Origin: Vitrella brassicaformis
Lineage: Eukaryota; Sar; Vitrellaceae
Direction: 5' to 3'
Assembly (NCBI GenBank): GCA_001179505.1
Contig: CDMY01001040.1
Span: 52,699-116,698 of the forward strand
Length of the DNA: 64,000 nucleotides
The notes beneath the pieces are model-generated. The model was not told the DNA's origin, did no database searches, and saw nothing but the letters and a program-made list of their open reading frames with translations. Of this stretch, positions 45,936 through 57,772 are shown piece by piece (position 1 is the first letter of the stretch; each line of letters opens with the position of its first letter). A program made the translations under genes and the position numbers.

Positions 45936-46506
45936 CGAGTGAGTCCTTCGGGGGCGCCGGGGCGTGTTGTGTTGGCGTGCGTGAGTGTCTTGTATTGTGG
46001 GTGAGGGGTTGACGGGGTGGTGGAGGTGTTGACGTACACAATGCATTCATTCGCTGATTGGTTCGTTCATCAAACGTGGGCATGGGCCATGCATGGATGG
46101 TCAATGCCCCGTCTCTCTCACACACTCACACACACAGGCAGCTTGCTAGGCTCGGCATTGAAAAACCCAAACCCAGCCGACTCAATTCCACCCCTTCCAC
46201 CCACCCACGAGACGCCACACCCATACACACACTGACTGACTCGCTCTACCTGCCTATGGCCGACAACCTCTCTCTCTATGTCCCGTCCTCCCATCCATCC
46301 ATCTCTCGAGAGACGGGAGGACGGACGCTTAAACGGTACGGCAACGGGGTATGGTACACACACTAGGCCAGCCAGCAGCACCCGCATCCCATTTGCCCAC
46401 AGAGAGACGCTGCCCACGGCCCGGCCCACGTCTTGCCCTTTTGCAGCCAGATTTCAGCCAGCCAGAGGGCGAGGGCGAGGGTCAGGGTCACACACAGTCC
46501 CCTCAT
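45936..46506. other. intergenic, tail-to-tail
   Basis: 571 bp between converging genes, with short CA runs. No gene is seen; both 3' UTRs must lie here. Confidence 0.6.
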
Positions 46507-49500
46507 TCAGGCAAAGTAGGAGGGTCGTCCCTTGTATGCGTCGAGTATGTCGAGCTGGGTCTCGGTGAACTTGGGTGCGTGCAGCTGCTTCCATGCGTCC
46601 TGGTGGGTGCGGAAGAACTCCTGCAGGCTCTTCTGCACCTCCTTCCGGATCATCTCGGGCGCCTTCGAGTGGCCGTAACGAGCCTGACAAACGATGGTCC
46701 ATCCACCCACATCACACAGACGGGAGTGGAAGTGGTATGGTGTGCGTGTCCGTCTTCGTTGTCTGTGTTGTGTTGGCGTGGTTTGCTGACAAGTGTGGTG
46801 ATGGTGTCGGGTAGCCAGTCGGGGACATGGTAGGGGACGGCCTGGACGATGGCCGCCAGACCCAACACGCCCGCCTGCATCGCAGCTGGCTCGCTCGTGC
46901 CCTACACACAGATACACAGAGAGAAAAATATGTCTGTGTAGAGAGAGAGAGAGAGAGAGATGGTGGGTTTGGTTTGTTTGCTCACATTGGGGTTCTTGGT
47001 GGAGGGGGGCGGGCCGGCCAGCTTGACAAACACCTACAGGCAGCCAGCCAGACAAGGCAGACACAGGCACAACAGTGATGTGATGGCCGCTTGGCTTGGT
47101 GGTGTGTGTGTGTGTGTGTGTCTACGTTAGTGAAGTGTTTGATCTCGTGGCTGTTGCAGGTCATGAAGAGAGACGACAGCGCCTCCTTGGCCGCCTGACG
47201 AACCTGATGGATGGACACAATAGATAGATCAGACAATGGATGGATGATGGGTCACACCGCACACACCGATCCAATGAGACACATACACACAGAAAGGGGG
47301 GTTGCGCGTGTGTCTGCCTGCCCTGCGCACATACGTCAGCTTGTGAGTCCTGCAGCGATGCGATTGTGATGTCGATCAGCTCCGAATACTCCGACGTCGA
47401 GTACAGCACCATCCGACAACCACTCGCCAACGTCTGACACACACCGCACCGCTGTGGCTGGGCTGTGCTGTGCTGTGCTGCGGTCGCATCGCATCGCAAA
47501 GCATCGCACCTCAATGAATCGGATAAGTGCGATCCTGACTTTTCTGGACCCGCTATCGAGGTGCGCCTTGAGGTGCTCCAGCACACCGGGCCGCAGCCGG
47601 GCGATGGGCACCTGGGCCGCACGGGGGTCCGTCTCAGCCATCTTGATGTGCAGCCGGGACACTGCACGCACACGCACAGGCACACGCACACGCGGTGGGT
47701 GGAAAGGTGGTGGGAGGGTCGGCTCCGCGGGGGGTGTGTGTGTATGGTGGGGAGGGAGTGTGAAATGTGAAATGTCTTGTCACTTATTTACTTGCGAGTA
47801 GTGAGAGTGTGTTGTTTGAGAGGGTGGAGACGTCGGTGTCGGGGTGCTTGCACCCGGCAAAGAAGAACGGCATACACTGAATGAACGAAACGACACACAG
47901 CCAGGGCAGGGCAGGGCAGGCACACACCACACCGACAGGCGAGTGGGACAAGTCAGGGGGGCGGGGCGCGCTGTTGTGTGATTGCGTACTGACTTTAATG
48001 GCAGCGGGTGTGGCGAATCTCTGGTCGTGGGCCGCCAGGGACCACACAAACTGATACAACACGCACTCAGACGCTGAGCAATCGACGACACACACAGACA
48101 CACACACAGACACTCAAGGAGTGAGCAGACGGCGAGTGGAGTGGTGTTGCTGCCGGGTGGCCTGGGTTAGGTTACCCACCGCAGAGGGGCGATGGCCGGC
48201 TCTCCCCGACTTGACGGTCTGAACGAAACCACACACAAGCGATGGATGCGACGCATGCATGGCATGAGTGTCTGTCTGTCTGTGTCTTGCTTGGTGTGTC
48301 CTGTCCGCCCCTCCATGGCACTCACCGTGAGCAGAGGTGCTGTCCGTCTCCAGGAATTGCTACACACACACACACAGAAAGAGAGAGAAATGGGTTCCTC
48401 TGTGTCCGTCCGTCTGAATAATCAATGACTACTACTTGGTGTGTAGCTGCCTACCGTGATGTCGCTGGCCTGGTCGACCAGGAACTGCGTCAGCCCCTCT
48501 GACCAAATTCATAAGACAGACAGATGCGGGAGAGGAGACGCCGTGTCCGGTGTAAGGTGTGTGGTGTGTGTCGCTTGGCAAGACTGACTGACTGACATAC
48601 CGCCGATGGGTCTGACGTCTTTGGGTGCGGTGGCCGACAGCGTGACGCCCTGGATGAAATACAGCACACGCGCCACCTCCTCACGCACCTGCACAACACA
48701 ACACAACCACACACGCTCGGAAACATGTTGGCACACGTGTGTTGTGTGCTTATTGACAGATTGATTGCGTGCACACCTGTTTGTAGGGGTGTGCGAATGC
48801 GGTCTTGACAGGGTCTATGACGGTGGTGAGGAGGTCCGGGAGGGCCCAGTAGGTCTCCAGCAACAGCGCCTCGTACAGCTTCAGACGCTTGTAGTGCTCA
48901 AAGGTCGACGTACCCGCACCCCCGTCCTCACCCTGCAGCGGAGCCAACGTCTGGTGGACGCAACACAACACAAACAACACAACACCATCACACAAACCGA
49001 CACACCAATGAACGAACGTCGTTCGGTCCCTCCCTCCCCCCGGTGTGCTGACGACGCACACACACACACACACACGGCACCTGCCTTGCCTGGATTTGAG
49101 TGCTGTTTGGCTCCTTCTCGAGGTCGAGGATCATGTTGAAGAGCGGCCAGAAGGGCAGCGAGCCCTCCCTGTCGGTCACCTTCTGCACCGCATACCGCAT
49201 CGCGTCACTCAGGTGAGGCACGCGCTCGCGGTTCGCGGCGTGGAACTCCAACACCTGAACACACCACACCACACCACACCACACGGACAAGGGAAGGGTG
49301 TAATGTATCGTGAGTGGAGAGTTCCTGTGTGTGGTGCACATGTGTTCTGTCCTACAAAGTGCGGGTAGATGACGGTCCAGAGCTTCTCCCTGTCCTCCGG
49401 CGCCCACTTGCGGCTCGCACGCACCACGCCCGAGAAGACCTCCGTGAAGGCCACGTGCGGCTCCTGCTCGGTGGCTGGCTGGGACGTCAGCTCCTCCAAC

Positions 49501-52500
49501 ATCTCACCCAACGGGCCATCTAGGAAGAACACCCTACACACACACACACACACACACGGGGGAATAAGACGAGCAAGCAGAATGGATGGCTCGGCAGGGT
49601 GTGGGTCTTTCCTATCCTCTCAGTGAGTGCACCCCTCACCGACCTCTCGGTGTCGCCTTTGATTGCGTCCCTGGTTCGGTAGAGCAGCTGGAAGAGGGTC
49701 TGCCAGAAGAGGACGTTGTGCAGCGAGAAGGCCCCGCTGGTGCGGCCGCTGCGGAAGATGGGCCAGGTGATGTCGATCCGGATGACGTCGACGACGACGT
49801 GCTGAGCGATCTCGCTGTCAGGCCCGCCCTGATGGTTGAGGCTCTGGTGGTGCACCGCCGTCAGAGACTTGAGAAACTGCTGCAAGGTCGCCTTGGAGTG
49901 CAGCTCACGGACCACTGAGGGCGGGATGCACTCGGGCCTGTCCCCCCACACAGAGGGAGAGAGAGATGGGACAAGAATGCCGACAGCTCTCGTCTTCGGA
50001 ACTCACTGTTTCTTTAGGTGTGCGAGTGCCATGGTTAGGCCGTGTGCGGCGACGGTGTTGAGCATGATGGAGAAGGTGCTGACGTCGAGCGCCCGGATGA
50101 GCCACAAGAGGTAGGGCTCCAGGGCCGTCGTTGAGGGTGGCGAGTTGAGTGCCACCATGCCGCAGGTGGCCAGGAGGGAGTACCGCCATGGGAGTGTCTT
50201 GGCGCTGCTCTCGCTGCCGCTCAGGTCCGCCAGCAGGGGCACTATCACACCCTGACAGTTTGGTTTGGTTGATACAGAGATACCCACACAGACACAGACA
50301 CATATGGGGTGTTGACTGGCACGGAGGATGGTTTGGCGAGTTGTTGGTGTGTGTTATGTGTGTTGTGTGTGTGACCCACCTTGACGATTTTGTCGTCGTA
50401 GTAATCGTCTTTCCTGAGCTGCTCTCTGTAAGCGAGGAACGAGTAGAAGACCGACAGCAGCCTCGCCTGCACCGTGTCGCGGTCGATCTGACGCTTGAAG
50501 CACTGCACCAGACTCAAGAAAGCCGCCTTCACCGTCTTGGGGCTGTTCCACAATCGACTGACATGACCACACACGTACAAACACAAAGACAGACACATAC
50601 AAACACAGCAAAACATACATGTTTCCACCAATTTGCCTCTCTGCCCCCGGCTCACTCAGCCAGCTGACATAACATACATACCGCTGCATTGACGCGCCGC
50701 TGAGTGAGAACGCGATGCCGCTCATCCGGGCGTTGCGGAGGTCGTCAGCGTCCCCCTCGCCACCCTCTTTCCTCTTCTCGTGCTGACCCCTCTCGCGAGC
50801 CATCTCGGGGCTACCCACAGTAGCCCCGCCCATCGGCCCATCAGGACTACCAGGCGGCCGCGACGCCACCGCCACCTCCACACCTGCACTAGCCGCCAGC
50901 TCCTGAATCGCGCCGGGCGACAGGCCGCCCACCTCGCCGCCCCCGGCCGCCAGCTGCTGCAGCATTGCTATCTCGGCGGCGCTGGCGCCGCCGGCAGCCG
51001 CGGCCTCCTTGGCCAATCTGGCGAGGGCCTCGGGGGGCACCTTGACGCTCGGCAGTGCCTCGGCTGGGGAGAGGGGCGGGGAGGGGGAGGCGTCGGCCAG
51101 GGCGGCGCTCTTGCACTGCGCATCGAGCTCCCGGAGGAAAGCGAAGATGAGTTTGGTGCGTGCGCCGTAGTGGCATGCGCATGCGTCGCGGAGGACGTCT
51201 TGGGCGAATTTGCGGACTTGGGCGTAGTAGTACATGGAGAGGTTGGCGACGAGTGTCAGGAGGTAGCGTCGTATGCCGGTGAAGGGGTGGCCCTTACGGC
51301 GGATCTCCACACGGTCGAGCATCTTGCTCTCGATCTTGTGCTTCCAGTAAGAGCGCGGGTAGTCCTGCCAACCGCCATACACGTGAATACCTAGGTACAC
51401 AGACACACAATGCACTCCACACGCATACACACGTGTGTTGTCTTCCCATTCCCCTGTGTGTCTGTCTGTCTAAGTGTGTGGCCTGCCTACCATCGTTGGG
51501 CGACTGGTATGCCGACGAGTAGAGGCTGGCGATGGTCCGGACAGCGTTAGATCCCGAGTAGATGCGCACAAGCAGCGTGTCGCAGAGCCGCAGGATCTTC
51601 TTCATGATCTGCGGCTCCTCCACGCCAGAGACCACACTGGCGGGCCTGAAGGTGCAGGCGATTCGGTGGGGCTCGACCTCGATGCCCAGCATGTGCTGCG
51701 CCACACGGAGGGCCAGGCTGCCCGCACGGCTGTAGAAGTCAACAAACAGACAGACAGACAGACAGAGAGGGATGTTTGACCCGGTGCGTGAGAGTTAGTG
51801 GTCAGTCAGGTGACTTGACGTCCTTACCTCATGAGTTGTGGTCCGAGTGTGTTTGGCGCATTGATGACGATGGGGCTCTGGAACTTGCCGCCCTCGTTGG
51901 TGCGCTCATCCGGATAGGCACACTGACACAAACAAACACAGCGAGACAGACAGACAGACAGACCACAAGAAGGTGCCGCTGCCAAGCCCGTGTGTGTCTG
52001 TGTGCTTGCTCTCTCTGCCTACCGTGACGCCCTTGACCACGTCCCTCAGCAGCTTGAGCGCCCGACACGCCAACAGGTAGGATGACGTCCTCCGCAGCTC
52101 AGTCGGCAGCCCGGGCGACCCGGGGAAGTCCTCAATCAGCACATCGTCATCGCCACTCGCCGCGAGGCCGTTCTGCATCGGCTGCTCGGGGGAGGGTGAG
52201 GTGGTGTTGTTGTTCATGTCGGCGTCATCGATGCCCTCAGTGGTGCTCTGGCCAGCCGACTCCCTGTCGGCCAGGTGGTAGGCCTCGATGGGCAGGACGC
52301 CGTTGAGGAAACAACCCACACGCTCGAAGGCCATCGATACCAGAGACCTGTGCAGTGCAAGGAGACGTGACCATGGGGGCTCGTTAAGTTAAGAGGGTGT
52401 GTTGTGTTGTGTTGTGTTGTGTGTCACTCGAGTGGTGTGTGTGCTGTGCTTACTGGCCCCATTCGATCTCTTCCTGCGAGGGTGCGTGCCAGCTGGTCTC

Positions 52501-55500
52501 GTGTGAGGCAGGCAGTTGCCACCACGGCTCGCCCCACCTGACACACAACGGAGGGGAGGGGGTGACTGCAGAATAATGGTGGTAGGCGTCGGTTGCTCTG
52601 CTCACTTACGTGAGCAGATGCAGTGATCGTTTCTTGGGGTCGTCCCAGGCTGCGTCGGGCATTGCGCGGCAGTCGTTGCTGTAGAAGGTGAGCGACGACT
52701 CGAGGCAGCGGCGCATGAGTTTAGACCCCCAGCGGAAGACGGTCTTCTTCTCGTGACGCCAACACGCCAGCATCACATCCTGCAGCTTCTCGCGGTGACC
52801 ATACGTCGCCATACCGCCCCTGACAGACAACACCAACACACACACACACGCACACACACACACACACATGCGTGTGCCATCCACCCCTTCCCTCCCTCCC
52901 GCAGGCCTCTCCGCTCCGTCCTCCCGTGACCCGACCCCCCCAGCTGACCTCCTGACGACGTTGGCGAGGCAGGTCATGTACCAGGATATGTCGGTCTCCT
53001 GCATCGACCCCTTGAGCTGCACCACATCGCCCTCCTCCTCACCCCAGCCCTCAACCACGGGCGTCGCGGGAGTCGCTGGCTGGGACCTGCCGCCAGTCGG
53101 CTTGGGCGGCGGGCCTCGAGTGATGAGCCGCTTGTAGACCCTGGGGACGAGCACGTCGGTGGCGGTGGCTGCGTCGGCTCGCGCGAAGCACTGCGTCATC
53201 ATGGCCATGTGCTTGGCGCAGTCGGGGAGCATGTTGCCTTCGATCCAGTCTGCGAAGTTGGTGCAGAGGCGGTGGATGGTGGGCTGGTCGCTCTGGGTCA
53301 GCACCTGCTCCACCGACTTGCCCACCACCAGCCCCACAGTCTTCTCGATCGTACCCATCAAAGACACCGTCGTCTCCTACAAACACACACACACACACAC
53401 ACACGCGCACACAGCGATGGATGCCCGCGTGGTGTGGTGGGTCGTGCGTGTGTCTCACTCACTGACTGACCTCAGGCTTTGAGGCGGTGGAGACCCATCT
53501 GAGTATGGCGTCGAAGTACTGGTCGACCCAGTCGGGTATGAGCGACGTCACCATCCGCCGCTGGCTGATCTTTTCCTTGGAGGCCTCCATGGCTGCATCG
53601 CCGACAGTGGCTGACTCGGGCCGCGCCGCGCCCGGGTAGTTCTGGAAGGATGGGAACTCGCCGATGGGAATCAGATCGGCACGGGGGGACGACGCTCGCA
53701 GGTCTGTCAGGGACGGGCTGGCGTTGCCGGGGTAACGGCTCGCTGCGTAGCCCTGGGTGGTTTGATTGGTGCACAGGACACACACCACACAGAGAGATGG
53801 TCATGATGAGGGGGAGGGTGTGGTCTGGTCTGGTCTGTCTCCGTGCCGTGTGTGTCGACTGACTGACTGACCTTGGAGTATTCCTGTAGCTCAGTGTCGT
53901 CGAGCTCGGGAGTCTCCGATAGGTCGCAGCAGGGCATGTGTGAGAATAGGACGGTGAAGAAGCCCAGCGTGGCGAGGGTCTTCATGGGGTCGGCGGGCTC
54001 GATGCCCGGCAGAGTCAGCGAGAGGACGTCCGGCAGCAGCCCCGGCTGGTGCTTGATGATCAGCGGCGATATCCTCGTCAGCAAAGTCATCGTGCTCAGC
54101 ACCTGGTGGCTCTCCGTCACCGTCTCCAACGACGGTAGGAGCCTGCAGTCAGTGCACACACACAAACACAAGCCCAGCCAGCCACACAACCGAACGATCC
54201 TCAGACAGATTCGTTCCCCTCTCTCTGTTGCTTGCTTCTTCAACAAGCCGCCCGCCCGGACCTGACCTCTGCAGTGTGCTCTCGAGAATGTACTCGGGCA
54301 GGAGGAAGCAGAGCCTCCTGAGGGCGTCCTCATATCCGTGGGAGGCCCCCTGGCTCTTGGCGAAGAGCCCCTGGAAGATCATGGGCAGGAACATGTCGGC
54401 GATCTTTTTGTCCTCGGCCTCCCCCAGCCGCAGGTCCTCCACCACCCTCCCTGTGTCGTCCACCCGCCGACCCACGCACTCCCGCACGCACCCCGGGCCC
54501 ATCCGCTCGCGCGCCACACGGCGGCAGTAGGCGGCCAAAAACTGCGAGACGAGTCCCGCGATGAGAACGGCCCATCTGCCGTTGTTGGAGGGGTGGGTGT
54601 AGGGGAACACGGCGTCGACGATGGCCTCCATGAAACACAGAACCGACGGAAAGGGGGGGAGGGTGGGGGAGTCGGTGTCTGTGGCTGGGGCTGTGGCCGT
54701 GGCGGGTGCAGGGTGGGTGTGTTGGGCCTGGTATTTGTCAACCTTGGCCTGTGCTGAGACGATGGGCTCGACGATGAGTGCGAGGAACTTGGTGATTTTG
54801 CCCTGGTTGGTCTTGTCCTGCAGCTCCTTGTACTCGGCAGGCACCTGACAACACAATACAATACATCCACACACACACACTCATGGATTGGGATTGGATT
54901 TAGGCACCGACTGACACCTTCCTTCCTCTCTGAGTGACCATATCGATGGCTGTTAGTTAGTTATCTGACTGACCGATTCGCTTTGCATCCTCGGCCCCTT
55001 GACGCGCTGCAGGGGTATGTTGAGGTGCCGCAGGAGCGCATTGAAGATCTGCGGCAGGTACGGCCGCACGTCGTCCGTGATGGGCCGGCCCGTCGCCCAG
55101 CCCGTCTTGGCCGCGCGGTACAGCGCCGCGAACCACAGATTGTCCCACGACGCACACAGCTGGCCGTCAACGTGCTTCCACCTGCACCAGACCGGACCCA
55201 CACAGAGAGACAGACGCGTGTGCACCCCACCGTATAATGAATGTTGGCTCTCCTCTCTTCTCTGACTGTCCTACCGACCATGTGAGTATTTTTCCTTGGT
55301 AGAAGAGGGTGTGGAATTTGGTGGAGGGCAGGAAGAGCATGAGCATGCGGAAGTGCATGTAGAGGCGGTGGGTGCGGGGGTCCACCTGCGGCTCCATCAC
55401 CTCCACAAACTCACCCCCCACCACGTCGGCGTCCCAGAACATCCGGCACGACGCAGCCAGCTTTGCCAGCATCGATATATTCGACTTGCGACGGGAACAA

Positions 55501-56279
55501 CCTGTGGGATGGGCAGGTGTGACGTGACGGGAGTGACACCACCACACACACCAAACACAACCAAAGCCAGAGGCCTCCACGCATTCTCTCTCTCCGCCCG
55601 TGTGGTGTGTGCGGCTGCGCTGCTTACTTGTGCCGGTGGTTGATCGCAGTGATCGTTGGAAGTCGCTGAGGATCATGTCGTAGAGTGTCCGCCAGTGGTC
55701 CGTCAGCGCCTTGCGCAGGGGCTCGAGCGCCTCGGTGGGCACGAGCGAAGACCGTGCGTCAGGTCGCATCCATATGAGCTGGTGGTGGCGGATGTGGATC
55801 GACTGCAGCACCGACTGCAGGCTGTCGGCCACACGGTTCACTTCCGCACACGTCAGACGCGGGTTCCGGATCTAGAAGTGTCAGGCAATCGACCACACAA
55901 GACAAGACACACGCAGACCGCAGACAGACCACAGACAAACAATCAGTCCGATCTGATCTGCCGACACATTGATTGATTGCAGCGGTGTCAGTCAGTTCAG
56001 TGACTGTCAGTCAGTCCCTACCAGTTCCCAGAGCCTGAGAGCGAGATCGACCCGCACTTGGCATGGTGTGTAGGTGTCATAGTGGTGGTCCTCGAGCTGC
56101 GTGACGCAGCGGATCATGAACATGAACTTGCCATGGTCCCGCAGCAGCAGGGGGATGTCGTCCAGCAGCCCGAAGATGGTGGCGTGCAGGTCCTCCGTCT
56201 CACGCTTGACCGACTCGCCAAAGGGGGACGGCAGGTGCTGGTCGGGGTCACCAATCCAGTCGAAATGATCCAGCGACAT
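46507..56279 (-). CDS. PSME4: PA200/Blm10-type proteasome activator
   Basis: Thirty-two exons keep one frame from ATG 56277-56279 to TGA 46507-46509 and give about 2147 residues, near yeast Blm10 (about 2140). Landmarks: KHVDGQLCASWDNLWFAALY (55.1 kb), LPGIEPADPMKTLATLGFFT (54.0 kb), a signature close to the PSME4 LPGIDPNDP segment, DWVDQYFDAILRWV (53.5 kb), and the C-terminal FFRTHQDAWKQLHAPKF, TETQLDILDAY. The protein ends PSYFA. In the family this single HEAT-like solenoid caps the 20S proteasome, and its last three residues (hydrophobic-Tyr-X) dock in the alpha-ring pocket. Here Phe replaces Tyr in the penultimate position. An Ala/Gly/Pro-rich insertion of about 130 residues is encoded at roughly 50750-51115, inside the exon 50682-51390. 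Exons: 56022-56279, 55628-55871, 55267-55501, 54974-55181, 54267-54844, 53872-54142, 53471-53752, 52949-53376, 52610-52819, and 23 more down to 46507-46683. Confidence 0.95.
49536..49557. repeat. (CA)n tract at an intron 3' end
   Basis: Lies in the PA200 intron 49534-49643. In the sense direction it is a TG run ending directly at the TAG acceptor. Confidence 0.9.
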
Positions 56280-56688
56280 GATAGCGGGGGCAGGAAGGTC
56301 TCTCCGATGAGGCGGTCTTCAGCAATACACTCGACGCTGCATCAGCCGTCCGGCAGACAGCACATGCGACTCGACCAGTGACAATGGCCGCGGCTTGCTT
56401 CCGATCAGCAGTAGCACGATAATCAATGCTGGCGGCTCTGAGCCGACAATGCAGCAGGGGCTGGACAACGGCGTCAGCTGCTGTGTTTCAGTCCGGTCTC
56501 ATCCTTCACATGGAACCCTAGCGGCGCAGATCAGATGCAGTCGAAAACACCACAAGGCTGACGGAGCGGCGATCTCAGCAAACAAAGCAACACTATCTCC
56601 GGCGCATCTCCATTTGGAAGGGAAAGAGCCGGCGAGCTCAAGCATCTGCGAGCTAAGCCCAAAGCCGCACCCCTCTCCTGTGTTTGTC
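56280..56688. promoter_or_regulatory. divergent PA200 / small-gene promoter
   Basis: 409 bp between start codons. TGCGAGCT lies at 56647-56654, with GGCGAGCT some 20 bp before it. Confidence 0.5.
56647..56654 (+). promoter_or_regulatory. TGCGAGCT promoter motif, copy 6
   Basis: In the context ATCTGCGAGCTAAGC, 35 bp before the ATG of the small plastid-leader gene. Confidence 0.5.
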
Positions 56689-57129
56689 ATGAAGATGGGT
56701 CCGCTCAGGTCCCCAGCGCTGCCCTTCCTCATCTGCATCGTCTTTGTCCGTGGATCTCTTGCTTATCTGGTGCTTCCCCCCGACGCTGCCCTCACCAGGA
56801 CGGCTGCTGCAATGCCTATACGACAAGCATCACTCGAGAGGCTCCCTCCTGCTCTGCAACAGTCGGGCTCCTTCCAGCTGGCAGATCTATCGCTCACTGG
56901 CACCCTGCAAATGGCCAAAGATGACATTGCGAAGGACAGCCAGATGCAGACGAAAAAGGAGCTGACGAAGCAAATCGACAACAGCAAGATCGGCAGCAAG
57001 CTGGCTGCACGGCTGGCAGCGTCTGAGAAGAAAGAGGCGGCGGAGCAGGCCGGCAAGCCAAAAGAGGGCGAGGTGATCAGCTCAAGGACAGGGAAACCGA
57101 AGAAAGTCAAGGTTGGAGAGTTCTACTGA
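56689..57129 (+). CDS. small basic protein with plastid-type leader
   Basis: A single exon of 147 codons from ATG 56689-56691 (a second ATG two codons later is also possible) to TGA 57127-57129. It begins with a basic patch and a hydrophobic core (LRSPALPFLICIVFVRGSLAY), a signal-peptide profile. A Ser/Arg/Ala stretch without many acidic residues follows, fitting a complex-plastid bipartite leader. The mature part is highly charged and helical (DDIAKDSQMQTKKELTKQIDNSKIGSKLAARLAASEKKEA) and ends RTGKPKKVKVGEFY. I do not recognise the family; a plastid nucleic-acid- or ribosome-associated role is conceivable from charge only. It is the only intron-free complete gene in the window. Confidence 0.65.
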   Translation: MKMGPLRSPALPFLICIVFVRGSLAYLVLPPDAALTRTAAAMPIRQASLERLPPALQQSGSFQLADLSLTGTLQMAKDDIAKDSQMQTKKELTKQIDNSKIGSKLAARLAASEKKEAAEQAGKPKEGEVISSRTGKPKKVKVGEFY

Positions 57130-57772
57130 CGTGACGCCACGGCTGCCCGGATGGGATATGGATTCATGAGCATCAATGACGAGAGAGGCGGACGGACGGA
57201 CGGACGGATGGATGCAGTGAGTGCAGGAAGGTGGATTGACGACGGACTGCGTGTTCTGTTCCATGCATGGCATGATGCCATCCCTGTCTGTACAGGACAT
57301 GTATGGATGCGATGCGATGCATAGTCTGCGTTCATCCATCCATGCATCCGTGCGTACGTGAGGGCGGTATCTGTATAGCCAGCCAGCCAGTGAGGTGAGG
57401 TGCGATGGATGGATCGACGGACGGACGGATGCGTGTGTGTGGTCAGATGTGCTTTCTTCATGCGTGTGCAGACTGATTGACTGTGGCGTGCGTGGCATGA
57501 TGTGTCGCGTACGTGCGGTCGCCTGAATGCGTCAGGCAAGATAAGATGATAGTACGCCATCGATGTAAGTAAGCCTTTCGCTCCCAGCCCGCCCCGGGCC
57601 GCATACATGAACCAGCCAGCCAGCGTCATTCACACACACCGCCCGTCCCCCTCTCCCTGTACATACGAAAAACTGCCTGCCTGCCTGCCCCCTCTACACA
57701 CCACCACCACCATCATCATCGCTATCACCTGGCTGTGTACCGTACCACGAGCACCTTTCCCGCCGGTGTTAG
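57130..57772. other. intergenic, tail-to-tail
   Basis: 643 bp with GGACGGAC and GATGGATG runs between converging genes. No gene is seen. Confidence 0.6.

Noticed and set aside
56395-56688. N-terminal extension of the small plastid-leader protein to 56395
   Set aside because: It needs a TTG start and would bury the signal-like leader; ATG 56689 fits better.
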